Notes: generated by a model not told the origin, from the letters alone. DNA of 64,000 bases from Cymodocea nodosa (GCA_036874045.1 JAZBRI010000004.1:5580001-5644000), one strand, 5' to 3'. Shown: positions 37,300 to 50,901, counted from the first letter of the stretch. Made by a program: numbers and translations.

Positions 37300-39604
37300 G
37301 GCGCAGCTTATCTAAAGGTGAAGGAGGCATGATATTGTTTCTTCTGCAATCAGTGAAGGAGGTGCAGCTTATCTTCTTATCACATTTCGGTGGAAATTTT
37401 TTTGCTAGCCATTTTTATGGTGGTAGAATTGGGTGCCTTGGAGAAAGTAGCTTTGTTTGAGGTTTTTATTCTCCTCTTACAAATTTGAATGCCATTGCTG
37501 CTGGTTTGCATTCTAAATCTCTGGACATTTGGTCCTCTCGTTGGTAGTTCCTCGGTTCTGTTTTTCAATGATGAAATGAATCAAGGGCAAATTATTAGAA
37601 TGGAATTGGATTGGCCTGGAAGTTTTAGTTTTTTTTTTTTTTCACTTTTTTTCATCCCAATTGGAGTAAACTCAAGCTTTTTTCCTCGGTAATGGAAAAC
37701 AATATTTTTCGAAAAGAGAAGAATTGTGATTCAGGCTTACTGCTGTCAGATGTTCCGTGAGTCCCACGTATTTACTGTGTACCTTCGTCGGCCAAGGTTA
37801 AACGTGTGTACACTTGGCATGCTACTTAGCCGGTGTTATTTCGCTAATCATACATACTTATGATGCCTTATGGCGTACTTGAGGTGTTGGTGACGCTTAG
37901 AGTATAATCATTTTATAGATAATGTGTTTTTGTTCGAACTTAAACACACGAGTCCTTTTCTTCTTGGAAAACGAATTTCGTTACATGCTATATCTCATAT
38001 GATAATTCTAAGAATTGTAATATGACAGTGATGTTGAGTGATTTATTTTAATTCATCCCAATTTTAAAAAAACTTAAAATCACCAAGCATGACTGGTTAA
38101 AGGCGAAAGGTCGGTGTATTCGTTTTTGCAAATTTTTATCGCACGGTCATATTCGTGTCGACGTTCATTTGGATTTCAGGTGTTTCAGTGGAAATCACTG
38201 TGGACTGCCGGAACACCGAAAAATGATATTTAAATGATTCTATGGTATACAATAACTTTCACTGTCATCTAGTAGAAATTACTGTAGCAGGAAGGTAAAT
38301 TTTAAAGCTTGATGCCAATGGATGAAAAACTCTTCGCAGAATAACCTAGAAAAGTTTTTTAAAAGCTCAAAACGACAGCGTAAGCATCAAAGAAGAATCA
38401 AGGAAAAGTCACAAGGGAGGAAGTCGAAGCCAAGCATCCTCCTCTTTTGACTGGAGAGTGTTGAGGTCGAGATGGATCAGGTGCGGAAGCAAGAGCTTTT
38501 CCAATTGCATAATGCCATATTGACCTCTACCCTCACATGCATGTGAGGCATCGATGATCCGCATACGCGTGTTTAGGGGGGATTACCGATGGTACGAGGA
38601 AGGGAGGTTGACAACATGACGTCTTGCTATCTGTGTTGACACCTAAGAGACCGACGGTGCGTGGATGAGGTGTTAGATTCACCTCATAGGCCTGACAATC
38701 GGGAGAAAGAGAAAGAGAAAGAAAAGAGTTCCGCTCGTTTTGTTTCCTCATAGGCCTGACCATAGCAGTAAACAAATTGAGATTAGTAAACGTTCCTAAG
38801 GTTTATTCCGCTCGTTTTGTTTCGCAGAAGAGAATATATCCTTGCTTTTGAATCCGACGCAGGTAAAGAACGCATAACCTCATTTAAGACAGCACTGCTT
38901 GAGCATATTGCAGCTTCTATACTGCTGTTTTTGAACACAGATGCGCATCGATGAAGAGTGAATCGAAGAAGACTGAAACACATTCACCCATTTGATAGAA
39001 TATATACATTACGGATAATTTTTGTACAAATTTCCATGTATTGATGGAAGGGAAGAACTAATTTTGCAGGACTGCAGCGTGGACACCTAAACTAATTTCG
39101 CAAAGAATCATAATAAGTCTAGTTTTTCTGAGGGAGTAAACCGTGCAAGCACTACTTACCGTCACGTTTCGGTAAATAACAACGATGGCACGAAGCACAC
39201 GTCGCAAAAGCAATAATACATGCGAAGCAGCTACCACAACACTGCACGTCACAAAACAAATGTCATCTTTGTATGGTACCCCACTACAGAAAATAAGAAC
39301 ATACTTCGGAAATTTATGCTTCGTTTGTTACTGATAAATATCACTGTTTATAAAAGGTACAGAATAAACGGCCGACTAATAAAATGTAAAGGAATCGATT
39401 AAAAGTACTTGCGATACAGCCACATGCAATAGAGTGCACTCTTTCTGGAAACATGATAACCCAACTCAACCTGTCAAACCAGTAAGTGAATCATGTTGCT
39501 TTCAAACTTTTAAAATGCAACTTACCGTTAAAAATAATACCAGGATAAGCTATGCAGTGTTAATGAAGTTTGAACATCAGGAAACATTTAGAGAATGAGT
39601 TTTA

Positions 39605-39735
39605 CCAAGTAGCTCCATTCTATAGCATATAGAGGTCATGAATTTAAATCCTAGAAGACCATCTCTTCATTTGCGTAGATAAGGTTACCCACAATGGAAA
39701 CCTTCCTAAGGTTACCCATAACGAAACAGGAAGTT
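39605..39735 (+). repeat. Au-like tRNA-derived SINE copy
   Basis: A B-box-like ATTTAAATCC is followed by CATCTCTTCATTTGCGTAGA and TAAGGTTACCCACA, which resembles the 3' half of plant Au SINEs. Degenerate; no clear target duplication. Confidence 0.45.
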
Positions 39736-39851
39736 GTGAGTTTTTCAAAAACAACCTTGTAGTTGTTGTAAAAATATTTTACAGCTGAATAAAGGTTAAA
39801 AATTTACATAAAGGGTTGTTAGTATTCATCCAACATTTTCCTAAAAAACTA

Positions 39852-39904
39852 AAAAATGTTGCAACATTTTTAAAAAAATTGCGGTCTCCAAGGAGACCGT
39901 AATT
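39852..39904. repeat. Two adjacent palindromes
   Basis: AAAAATGTTGCAACATTTTT (39852-39871) is a perfect 20-bp palindrome. The second is centred on GGTCTCCAAGGAGACC (39883-39898), extending to about 30 bp with one mismatch. They could form cruciform or hairpin RNA, or be a small fold-back remnant. Confidence 0.6.
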
Positions 39905-41175
39905 TATTATCATCCTAACCGATGTCTACAAGGTTTGCCCTTTTATGAAATAGTCATACCTTTATTTTGAACCTCTCTTTCTTGTGAATAAGCCTTGGGA
40001 ACATGGCAACAATTCAAACTTGAAGGCATTAGATTGTTGCCGTTCATGAATAACATGCTTGCTGGTTATTTCCCTCGCTTGCAGCAAAGGCCAATTAACA
40101 ACGCATCTAACTATATACTAGTATATCAACACCTGTAATGTATGATTAAAACAAAATAGATAAAAGATCGAAAGAAAAATGGCAATTAAGATATCATTTC
40201 TATACCATTGCGAAAAAGTTAAAATCATTTATCTTTATAAGTTAAAAAGTAATATAACAAATTGACTATAAGTAAAAAATGCATACTTTCCCGATCAAAA
40301 TTTTGAAAGGTAAGAATCATTTCTTTATATATAAATTTTGTTTCACAATACCAAGTTAATATATTTTATGATAGAAGAGCATAGAAAATTAACTCAGTAA
40401 TGTTTTTTTAATGATAGATAACGAATGGAAGAAAAATTAGAAAAACACATATTGATGACAAGAATACTACACATGAATAATATAAGCAATATACTACAAA
40501 TGAACTATAATTTTTACATGATACAAAAAATGATAGGTAAATAATAAGATGTAATAATTTTATGAAAGAGGAATAAGAGATGTGGCATTAAATGTGTGCT
40601 TCATTTCATTTAATATTCCTAAGACCCATATACAAACAAAACAACAATCCATGCCATAATCCCAATGTATCGGTTATTTATATGAATTCTTTTCTTTTAT
40701 ATAATTCTACCTCCAGTCAAATATTTAGTTAAATTACATAAATTTAAAATTTTTATAGGAACACATGAATATGGGCTCTCCCTTCAACATGCCTTTTTTT
40801 TTACTGAAAAAGTATATTACCAAAGCCTTAGCTAATCCCAGAAGATGTACATCATGTAGAGGCTATTTCCATGTAAAATTACCCTTTAGATAAATGTCAC
40901 GAGATGCCTAAAATCAGAACGCACATGAAATATGGTATGCAAAACAAATAGTTACTTGTGGTGATTGATCAATAGTCAATACCAAAATTTGAATTTGTAG
41001 AATAGATCTAGTAAAAATGATGATTAACCAATCAATTCACATGTTATAAAATTGGTTGGTTCATGTGGCCTGGTAGAGGAATTTACATGGTAAGACAAAA
41101 GAACACAACAAAGAGGGAAAGTAATAGTGCACGATCCCACACCTCATCACTTTTGCATCAACACGTTGCTCACGT

Positions 41176-44100
41176 TCATCTTCCATGTGAAGAATTGTTA
41201 GAACTGGAGCCTGAACTCGATACATTTCTTTTCACAAATGGGTGATGAAGCAGCACTGAAGCAGTTGGTCGATCATCTGGATCAACTTGTGTGCACTGCT
41301 TGACGAAATCACATGCTTCTTTTGACAAGGATTCAGGTATATGGGGCTTTTCACCTCGTCCAATCTTAAATAATGCTTGTGTCTGCCATATCACAAAGCC
41401 ATTTAGTGCTATAGATATGGTTATACTGCTTCTACATCCAAAAAACAGTAATAATAGTGATGAATAGACAGGTTTTCTGTTACATTGAAACCATAACAAT
41501 CACATAATAGCCTCTCTCATCCTCATAAGCACTGGAGAGGGCCCAACACTTTTTTTCATGTTTTGTTCTGTTGTAGTGGAAAGCAGTAACAGAAAACCAT
41601 GATGAATAATAGTTTTATCCAGTCATATTAAAAAAAGGAGTGTGTTGCGTTTTCAAGTGTGCTGCATCACATTGGAGGAACCAGAAAGTTCCATTTAGTA
41701 CTAGGGAAATGTATCATCCTATAAATGGTTTAGTCTAAAATCAAAAAACTGTCAGAAATTTTCCACTCTATTTAAAGAAATATGAACATTAAATGGGAAT
41801 AATGAGATGAGATGCATTAGTGTTTCTTTCTGTTTAACTTTGAAAGATGCATGCTAACGCTCAAATAAATGGAATTGTTAATTACTCACCCACTCCAAAT
41901 CAGGGTAGGGAACATTCCGGGTTAACATCTCTAGCACAGTGCATCCAAGACTCCAAATATCAGCTGCAGGCCCATACGATTTCCGAGGATTAATTACCTG
42001 CCAATCAAGGCCCATTAAAAAAAGAAAGCATAAAATAGCAATCAGGGGATGGCATTCCTGTTTTGCTTTTAAATAACCACATTAATGCAAAGATATACAC
42101 CTTTATCCATCCTTTTTTAACTTTCGGATCAAAAGAAGGGGTTGGGCTTTGACCCAATGATAAGGCTGTTAAATTGTGACCTGGAAATCATGTGTTCAAA
42201 TCCTAGGAAATGATTTGTTCATTTATGGAAGTAAGATTGCATAAATCGGAACGATCCATAGACCCCACATTGATATTACTTCTTACTTTTGGACCAAAGG
42301 AAAGCAAATAGCATTATGGAATATTGACCAGGTTAGCACCTTTGAAACAATGTTACTCCAGCTAAAATGGCATTAGACATATAGGTACTAACTATAAATC
42401 AAAAAAAAAATTGTTTCATCTGTATAGTTGAATTGGAATCAAGTTTTTATTTTATTTAGGTAGAGAACCAAGAATTGAACTGGAATTGACCATTTTTTAA
42501 ATGGCTTGATTCAGTTGTGTGCTCATAAAAAATTCAGTTTGATTCTAATTTCTTAGAAACTGATATATATAATTCGACTCATGGTTTAAGCTAAAACCAA
42601 ATCAAACTGTGCACCCCTAATAAATCAAACCTTCTTCAAGTGCAAGGTGTAGGGCAGAAAGGTAGGTCTCTTGTTTTCTACCAAGGTACACGATTCTTGG
42701 ACTGGCATTTATTTTGTTTTGATTCAGGATTCATCATTGTGATTTAGTGTATTACAAATAATGATACAATTTGAGTAGTGCCATTTAATTTTCAAGCAAA
42801 GTGTTGTATGGTTAAAGCATTATATATGAAAAGCTTGAGGATGTAGATGTGATTGAAATAGACCGATCCAATACCATCTTCAACGCTTACAATTATTAGT
42901 ACCAAGAGCCCAAAGAGTTGTTTTTCCACTCTTGAAAACATGCTTTGTTTACATGAGCTTAAGGAACTAGAATTCCCAAGAGTTGGAGTTCTTAGTAATG
43001 TTAGTTTGCGGGAGCTCCTTGAAATAGGTGTGAAAGCAGCTCCCAAGTACTAGAGCTCTAAACAAATATATCCAATCATTTGTTTCTCGCAATATATGTT
43101 GACAACAACATTACCATTGAAGGCATCCCAGAGGCCAAGGAACATCTATGGATACTCTACACAAAAATATATGTAACCCTATATACTTTTTTGAACTAGA
43201 GTTTGCATACAGTTATTTCATATCCTGAAAATCTTGGACAATTGATCAAAGTGGATATCTACAGTAGATAGATCATGGAACAAATAGGGAGAGTAGGCAC
43301 AACCATTGCAAATGCTCCACTTTTTTTAGTAGTCATCGGAAACATTCCACTAAAAATAGGTATTCACCAATATATTTAGAATTCTACCAAGGGTTTATAG
43401 TTCTAGGAGAAAAACAAAATGGTAAATGACAATTATTGGTTGAAGCCAGCACATGTGTGTGCATGTGCAAGTGTGTATTAGGGGAGAGGTGTGTGTCATT
43501 TTAGCTCTATCATTTTCTAAACAACATTAAAATACATAAATAATCAAAAAATAACATTATGAAGTGTAATATACCAATACATATATTAGATATCTCAATA
43601 ATTTTTTGTGTGTATTCAATAGTATTCTATCAAAAAAATTATTTAACTTAGTTTGCAAAGAAAAAACCTTAAAAAATTTAACTGTAAAATTGACCCTCGC
43701 TGAAATAAGTATGCAAAACAGCAAAATGGCTTTCCTTCCATCCAGAGAGAATAAATTTTGATAAATCAATAATGCCTCAATTGAATAAATTGACTTATTG
43801 TATTTTTTGAAATCATTACTTACATGGGTTTGAGAGATGGCATATATTGGGCCCTACAAGTGTTATAAAAGGCAACAAAGAATGATCAATGAGAGGACAA
43901 ATAGTACTCTCGTAGAAGAAACATGCACTTGGTATTCTCCAAGAGATTGTCTAATGAAGTGCAAAGCAAAGCTACTTCAATAGGGCAGAATTAGATTTAT
44001 GGGATGACACTTTTGAGCAATTTGAAAATATTGAGAATTAGAAGAATGATTGGAAAATAGAAACTGATTTATTTTAGAAATTCTGTATGATGCCGCTTTT

Positions 44101-47100
44101 AGAAACTTCATGCATGAACCAAGAATAATGCATTAGGGAGGGGCTCTTTGTGCATTAGTTTTATATGAAAGGAGATCCAAGAAAATGCATTATGTACTAG
44201 ATCTATGGACAACTTCAGAGACAAGCACAATTGATTATTGTTCAACCAATGTTGACCATGACACGCTAAGGCTGATCTAAAATTGATGGCCATCAGCCAT
44301 CACCAAGCAATATGAATATTCCAATTCAAATTTCTATGATGGTCATCATCCACTTGAAAATCATGAACAAAATGTCCCTCCAATCAACAAGTCCCAATTA
44401 TTCTTGATAATCCACTAAATGTTGTACATAATTGTTTGGGACATAACCACTTTTCATGAAACTCAACAATTGTCTACAAAAATTACAAGGAATCAATTAA
44501 AACTGGACACACAGTGAGGCCTATCTAGATTCCGAGTTATGCAGGGATGGAGAAGACAAAATCTACCTTAGAATACTACACTTGCATAGGAGGAATAGAA
44601 CATGGTGTAAGTAAAAGAACATGGCCACTAGAGATCTAGTGAAATGATGTCACCAAAATCATTATTGACCAAACTAGATTTTACAATACAACCTCCTATG
44701 CCAATGCATTATGACAATCAGAAAACCACATTTATTGCCAACAATCATGCATTTCATGAATGAACTAAATATATTGAGATATAATACCATTCTGTAAGGG
44801 CACTCCATAGACCATAGGGATCATTTCTGCCCCCATAGACCTACACTCCTTAAGCATTTTGTGTATATTTTTAACTAAGAGGCTGCTTAGGTATTGGATT
44901 TTTTTTCAGTTCTGATTTGCTTTGTAATGACCTAGGGCATATGGATATTCAATTATCCATCAATAGAACTAACAAAATTGCTAGTAAATATATTTGCAGG
45001 CTACCCAATTTTGATGAGTCACTCACCTCTGGAGCCATCCAATAAACACTCCCTTTGCATGATTTAAGCATACTTAGCTTGGATGTCTGTTAAGGTAAAA
45101 AGTTAACAATGTCAGAGAACAGATTTGCACTTGTAATTCACAACTTCTTGGGTGAAAAAGAAACAGAAAGCTGACCTCCTTAGCCAGTCCAAAGTCTGCA
45201 AGTTTTACAGAACCAGTTGCATCTACCAATAGATTGGAACATTTGATATCTCTGGGACAAGCAAGGACATTTGATTAAAGAAAATGAAACCAATTTGGAT
45301 TGTTGGAAAACATAGTCCAACATAAACTAATGAAAAAATTAAAAGCTAAATTGAGTTAATATAGAAAAGGACCTCTCTACTCCTTATCAATTGATTTTGA
45401 ATTGGATGTATATAGTTCAATACAATATCAAAGCAAAAAGATTCTAATAAACCCATACATCTACTTGAAAAAAATAATAGTAGGATCTAAAGAAGGTCAC
45501 GAGTAAAAGGAAGTGTTGGAAAGCATAGTCTCATATAGATAAGTGAAAAGGTCAAAATAAGTTAATATAGAAAAGGACTTCTCCATTCATTGTCAATTGA
45601 TTTTAAGTTGAATGTCCATATTTCAACATAAATAACAGCATAGAAACTTCTTTTGAAAGGCTTTGACATCCAGAAACATAAGCAAACGAAATTCAACCAA
45701 GAAACCGAAATTGAAGGAAACTGAGAGCATGGAGCTAAATGTGGTTAAGTTACCCAGCCTTGATTGTTCAAAGGCTTAGGTTAAGAACATGCTGGTATGT
45801 TAAAGTTTAACTCTCAAGGTAAAACTTATTAAGGAATACCATGTTGGTCTTTTCTTAGTGAATTTGAAGCATATAGATATCAAGCAATATTACCTGTGCA
45901 TGACATTTTGATCATGAAGATACTTCAAGCCACTCAAGATCTGCCTAGTATAGACAGAGACTTGGGAGTCTCGCAAATGATACTTTCGGTATAGAGAATA
46001 CAGGGAACCTTGTGTCACAAGTTCAAGGAAGATGAACAACTTTGCCTCTTCCTGAAATAAGTGTACATTAATATGGTTGGTTAATAAATAACCTCTTCAA
46101 TTAGCAAGTTTTACAGTTAAATATGGATAGACCTAAATTAACAAGTAATTGCAATGCTTGCAGTTGCAGATTAATTCAAATTATTGTAGGTAACCTGGAA
46201 ACCCTACAATTTTCCAGAAACTTATTGTTTCCTTTTCATTCAGCACTACTCTAGCATAGCAGAACTTCCAAGTTTGCATGACTTGTTAGCTATAGGTATC
46301 AAAGGCTTTGAAAGAATCCTATCTTTCAAAAAAGTTTTTTGGACTAGGATTTTGGAACCAACACAGACTATAAACACAAGGCACTTTTCATCCAAAATAA
46401 CTTTTAAACAAAATCCTAGAAAATAGTTCCAACAGCAGATGACTTTCATTCACAATACCCACACACATTTTGCAACATAAATCCATTCCTTTGCACATTT
46501 TGCCACATGAATCCATCCCTATGATATGCAAATGTTGCCACTGCATCACATTCAACATATCATTACCACATGTCCAAGTCCATCATAAAAAGGACTCATA
46601 AACAAGGCCTTTTCCAATCATTCAGCTCGGAGAATGATGCCAAAGTAGTACACTCAATAACTATCTACTATCAACATTGAAAACAGCAATCAATCAATTC
46701 ATGAATTACTCCTAAAATGCATGGAATAGTCAAAAAGGAGAGATTATTTAAAATTGTTGCTATAGCAGATTCCTTTTTCTTCCTGAAACCCTATTATTTG
46801 AGACATTTTATTAGTTAACTTCGGTATCAGATTACTAAACCAATTGAAGAAAATATAGGCAGCAATGCCTTGCTAAACTAGAAATGGAGAAAAAGAAAAA
46901 TGAACAAATTGCATCAGAATGCAGTACCGATCATATGATAATACTTGCAATGTTGGAGAAACAGAATTATCTACAAGTTATACCAATGCAGAATACATCA
47001 TGCAGGAAATCTGTTACAAGTTTTAACGTATCTCATACAATAGAAGCACTGCCATCAAACGAAGAGAGTGGTTCTAAATAGATGGAAACACATTACCTTC

Positions 47101-49386
47101 TCTGTTCCCAAATATTGCACTATGTTCTGATGTTTGAAGTTTCTTAGTAGAGCAATTTCCTGAAAAAATATCAGGTTCACCAATGATAAAGTATGAAATC
47201 ATCAACGCATATCTAATGAACAACAGAAAACTAATTAATCAAAAATCAATAAAAAACCCTAGTGACATCCACCTGCTCTAATTGCTGAATGCACTGTTGT
47301 GCATTGCTTCCCTCATCCAGCAAAGAAACTTCCTTGACAGCAAAGAAAAAACCATCACTGCCAGAATGAGGAAATTTGAATTAGCAAAGATAACCATCCT
47401 TTAAACCTGGTAACCAACAATTAATTCTATTATGCTTTCAGTACTTAGAGAAAGGTGGAATAGATTGAGAAAAGATAGAAAAACTAAAAAAATGCATAAG
47501 AAGTGATGGAATGGGCCTCTTACAACAGGCATTTGAAATTAAGGAATAATAGAAATCAAGTTTCCACTCTAACTTGTACATCTATTAGTTTATTGCAGAC
47601 AAATCATTTGATGCAACAGCAAACAATTGTTTTATTTTTTTTTGAAGCTACAAACATTTTAAGTTTTATGAAAACAGACATTTGTTTTTCAGTTGAGGCA
47701 AAGCAACAAACGTTATAGGGGTCTATAAAGCACCATATTAATATAACCAACTAAAATAGTTTAATGTTGGACATAGTCTTAGATTAATACAATCTGATCC
47801 AAATACTTTAGGATATAAATTTCAAAATCTAGTTATAGTACATTGGATGTTGGATTCAGAAAATTTCAGTATAGTTGGGTTTAAATTCAAACCAGATTTT
47901 GAATTTCAAAAATCCACTTACTTTGGTGTGTGTGTGTGTATTGTCCATGTGTAGACAATGTTGCAACTTTGAGCTTGACCTCACAAGTAAGGCACAAAAT
48001 TTTAAGTTATGGACAACTATAGTATCTATATGATCAAATTTTATGCACTGCTTTGGAAAAATCTGTGTATGTGATCAAATGTGTGATTTGATGCTTTCCA
48101 TTGAAAGAGCATTAGTATTTTTCGATAAATAATAAATATGATTGTTGTTTCTATGTGCACCTGATTTATTTCCAACAATTAATATTTGCAAAATTCCGTA
48201 GAAAACCAGCTTTACTGTTTTACGTGTTCAATATTTATGCATGTGTTTCTTGATGCAAATTTCAATGTAACTGCTGAGTGCATTTTGTCTTGAAGAAGAT
48301 ATGTTTTACGTACTGATTCATGGCCTCGTAAACTGTTCCAAATGAACCTCTACCGAGTTCCTTTCCCCGAGTCCACCCAGTAATGTTGCGCCTTAATCCA
48401 CTGTTGCTACGGTGGTCATAAGCTTCGTCAACAGCTGTGATCTGAGAATCGTCCTCGTTAGAGGTCGTGGAGGAAGATGAGCAGGTGAGGTCCTCGGCAG
48501 AAGTTGCTGGCATCCTTGTCTTTCCATACTCATCGTCAATCGCTTTGGTGACAACCGCATTATCGAAATCTACCGATTCATGTTCCACCAAACACGGCGA
48601 TTTCCTTACAACTGCCCTTTTATCTTCGTCACAATCATCGCCCGCAAACAACCTCAACGACATGGCAGCTCGTGGAGGCTTCAGTACTGGTGGGCGAGGC
48701 CCCTTAATTCCTCCTCCTCCAACAGCATTACCACCTGCCCTCTGTTCAGCAGTACTAACAGAAAAGTACTCACCTTCGGGTGGAAGATCAGGCTTCACGT
48801 TTCTTACTGCAACACCAGAACTAAAGCTCTCCAACGAAGAACCACGCCTACCCTGTTCCTTCTCCTCCATGTTCCCATACGTCGTACAACCCTCTATGTC
48901 GCCAACACTGGGTCCAGCCTCAGCCCCACCCTCCCCAACTCCGCGGCAGCTATTACTCGCCGAACACGACTCAGAGTCGCTCACAAACTCGTCCGCACAC
49001 AAATAACGCGAGCTGGGGAACGAATCCGACGTGGACCTCTCCTTCGTAGCCTCCCAAACCGCCGGGTGTATAGCAAAGTCTTCGGGACCGGACAGGCCGA
49101 GATTCTTGCATATAATATGCACCTCTTCTTCGTACTCCCCATCGATCCTGAAACTTCTATTTGTGCTGTGCAGCGGCGGCAGCGGCAACGACAGATTGAA
49201 CAATTCCGTCTTCAACGGCTCGTCGTCCAGCTCATATTCGATGTTCTTCGCTGCGTTCCACCTCTCCAGTCTCCGTACCTGGTTTGGCGACTTCTTTGAG
49301 TTTATCACGCCGCCCCCACTCTTCCCTTCCTCCTCGAGTTGGTGATTGCTCCCTCTACCAGTGTTGAACACGGTCGGAATCTTCAT
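41176..49386 (-). CDS. MEKK1: MEKK1-subfamily MAP kinase kinase kinase, 609 aa, eight exons
   Basis: Exons: 48314-49386, 47273-47357, 47097-47159, 45894-46051, 45176-45251, 45027-45086, 41890-41997, 41176-41382. They total 1830 nt with all phases matching. Residues 1 to about 335 are a disordered, acidic/Ser-rich regulatory region with a conserved LERWNAAKNIEYEL patch. The kinase domain covers about 337-593: Gly loop GRGSFG (345-350), catalytic Lys366 in AVKEV, HRDIK with Asp461, DFG 479-481, CKGSVYWMAPE at 495-505, and PFVKR near the end. All catalytic residues are present. In the known family, MEKK1-type kinases phosphorylate MKKs in stress and immune MAPK cascades. The short Ser/Asn tail is typical. 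Intron 6 is 3 kb. Assignment to MEKK1 rather than a close paralogue is an inference. Confidence 0.95.
41998..45026 (-). other. MAPKKK intron 6, 3.0 kb
   Basis: Holds a SINE with target-site duplication (42120-42301). The remainder, 42302-45026, is anonymous AT-rich DNA with no coding block that I can support. Confidence 0.6.
42120..42301 (+). mobile_element. Au-like SINE with target-site duplications
   Basis: The body, 42137-42284, has A-box-like GACCCAATGATAAGG, B-box-like GTGTTCAAATCC and a 3' part with GTAAGATTGCATAAAT and CCATAGACCCCA. It is flanked by 17-bp direct repeats ACTTTCGGATCAAAAGA (42120-42136) and ACTTTTGGACCAAAGGA (42285-42301), with 3 mismatches. It lies in MAPKKK intron 6, antisense to the gene. 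Confidence 0.7.
45301..45630. repeat. Two direct repeats, offset 213 bp, in MAPKKK intron 4
   Basis: Copies at about 45301-45424 and 45514-45630 both start TGTTGGAAA and share GTTAATATAGAAAAGGAC and TCAATTGATTTT. They are old and diverged. The TGTTGGAA start resembles a copia LTR end, but no element could be defined. Confidence 0.55.
47926..47939 (+). repeat. (GT)7 microsatellite in MAPKKK intron 1
   Basis: Seven GT units; intronic. Confidence 0.8.
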
Positions 49387-50464
49387 CGGTGAAGGTACGA
49401 TCCACCGGGATCAGGGAGTATTAGGGTTCGTCGGTGCCGGGAATCGTCGGAGGAAATGGATAGGTTCAAGATTTTCCTCCTCTGCGGATGAACGGAGAGG
49501 TGGTCAAGTACGACAAGGATGACTCGGTAGGTCGTGGTTCTCACCATATTTGAAGCGTACAGAAACCCTTTTTTTTTCGCTAAATAATTTTAAAATAAAT
49601 TATGTTTAAATAAATATTATCAAATTAAACATTTAACATAATGGCAAATAATAATTTAATTAATAAACTACTTTCAAATTACTTATTTAACATATTATTT
49701 TTTTAATAAAACTTTATTCAATAAATATTTATTATGAAGTTTACGTTAGGATGAATTCTGATCGTTGACCACCACAAAAGTGGAACTCGGGTTTGAATAT
49801 TGAATGGTCAACTGAAAACAAAGTAAAAGATTAATTCCGTCCGCGTGGTATTGAGAGAGAGGGACGGAGAGACGAAACGACGGGATTCGACTACCACAAT
49901 AAAAAAAATAAAACTATTTAAAAATTAATTAATACTCAGAGAAAAATTATTAAATAAATTATGCATTCATAAATTATCCTTATATTCGACGTTTACAACA
50001 TGAATAGATATTAGATATAAACAAACATGGGATTTGGTGAGGAAGATCTTAGGGACTGTTCAACTGGTTAAAATTGGTGATAGTAATACTATCATTATAA
50101 AAAGAAAAAACAATTGGCTCACTACGAATGTTATCATATAATAATATAACCAATTGCAATAACTAATGTAATCATGCTGCTTGCATCTCTCTAGAAATGA
50201 AGCTAAATGCTGGTGGACTATCATCAGCCTTATTGCATATCTAACATTTTGTGTGGACATATCTAACATTATTCTAGACTCATAATTAAGTGTTATATAT
50301 ATCTATTGCAATCCATCCGTAACCAAAAAAGTTTTTCATAGCCGAAAACAAATGAGAGATGAATCGAATGCACTGCCATTAATAATTTACACCAAAAAGA
50401 AAAGGTGTACAAGATGGTTTTCACTCAGATGATGAGAGACGTCACTAACTCACCAAACAGAAAG
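49387..50464. other. Intergenic: MAPKKK promoter and NDC80 3' flank
   Basis: AT-rich. No TATA box clearly placed for the kinase; no gene. Confidence 0.5.
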
Positions 50465-50696
50465 AAAGGAAGACTAATCTAGAAGAGAAGACTTCGGACA
50501 CTGTTAGGATATTAAAAAGGGTTTCTGTACTGTCCATGAAACCACAGAATCAATACCACCGAAATGGATGTCTGACTTGGAAAGGAAGACTAATCTAGAA
50601 GAGAAGACTTCGGACACTGTTAGGATATTAAAAAGGGTTTCTGTACTGTCCATGAAACCACAGAATCAATACCACAGAAACGGATGTCTGACTCAG
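50465..50696. repeat. 116-bp tandem duplication in the NDC80 3' flank
   Basis: Copy 1 is 50465-50580 and copy 2 is 50581-50696, both starting AAAGGAAGACTAATCTAG. I count about five differences, so identity is near 95%. It lies about 200 bp past the NDC80 stop and may be within the 3'UTR. Confidence 0.9.
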
Positions 50697-50901
50697 TAGA
50701 GTGAAAACTGAAAACTTTCTGCCATAGGTAGCCATCTGCGTCCCAGTCTGGGTCATGGGGTCATCTAATATGACCCAATCATTATTGAACTGTACTTGTT
50801 TCTCTACAATTCCACACAAAAGGAGAAAACCATAACTCATTCATTATAATTTAGCCAAGTCAGCAAGTATCGCAAGCATGCTTAGTACTGGAAGAAGATC
50901 C

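Larger units (their letters stand above)
37300..41175. other. Intergenic region between convergent genes
   Basis: 3' flanks of the vasculin-like gene and of the kinase. It contains short direct repeats (38682-38823), a SINE-like copy (39605-39735) and two adjacent palindromes (39852-39904). No gene is supported; the ORFs are under 81 codons and unlike any family I know. Confidence 0.55.

Noticed and set aside
48467-49299. Long plus-strand ORFs (179 and 239 codons) opposite MAPKKK exon 1
   Set aside because: Antisense shadows of the GC-rich first exon; no domain and no splice or promoter support.
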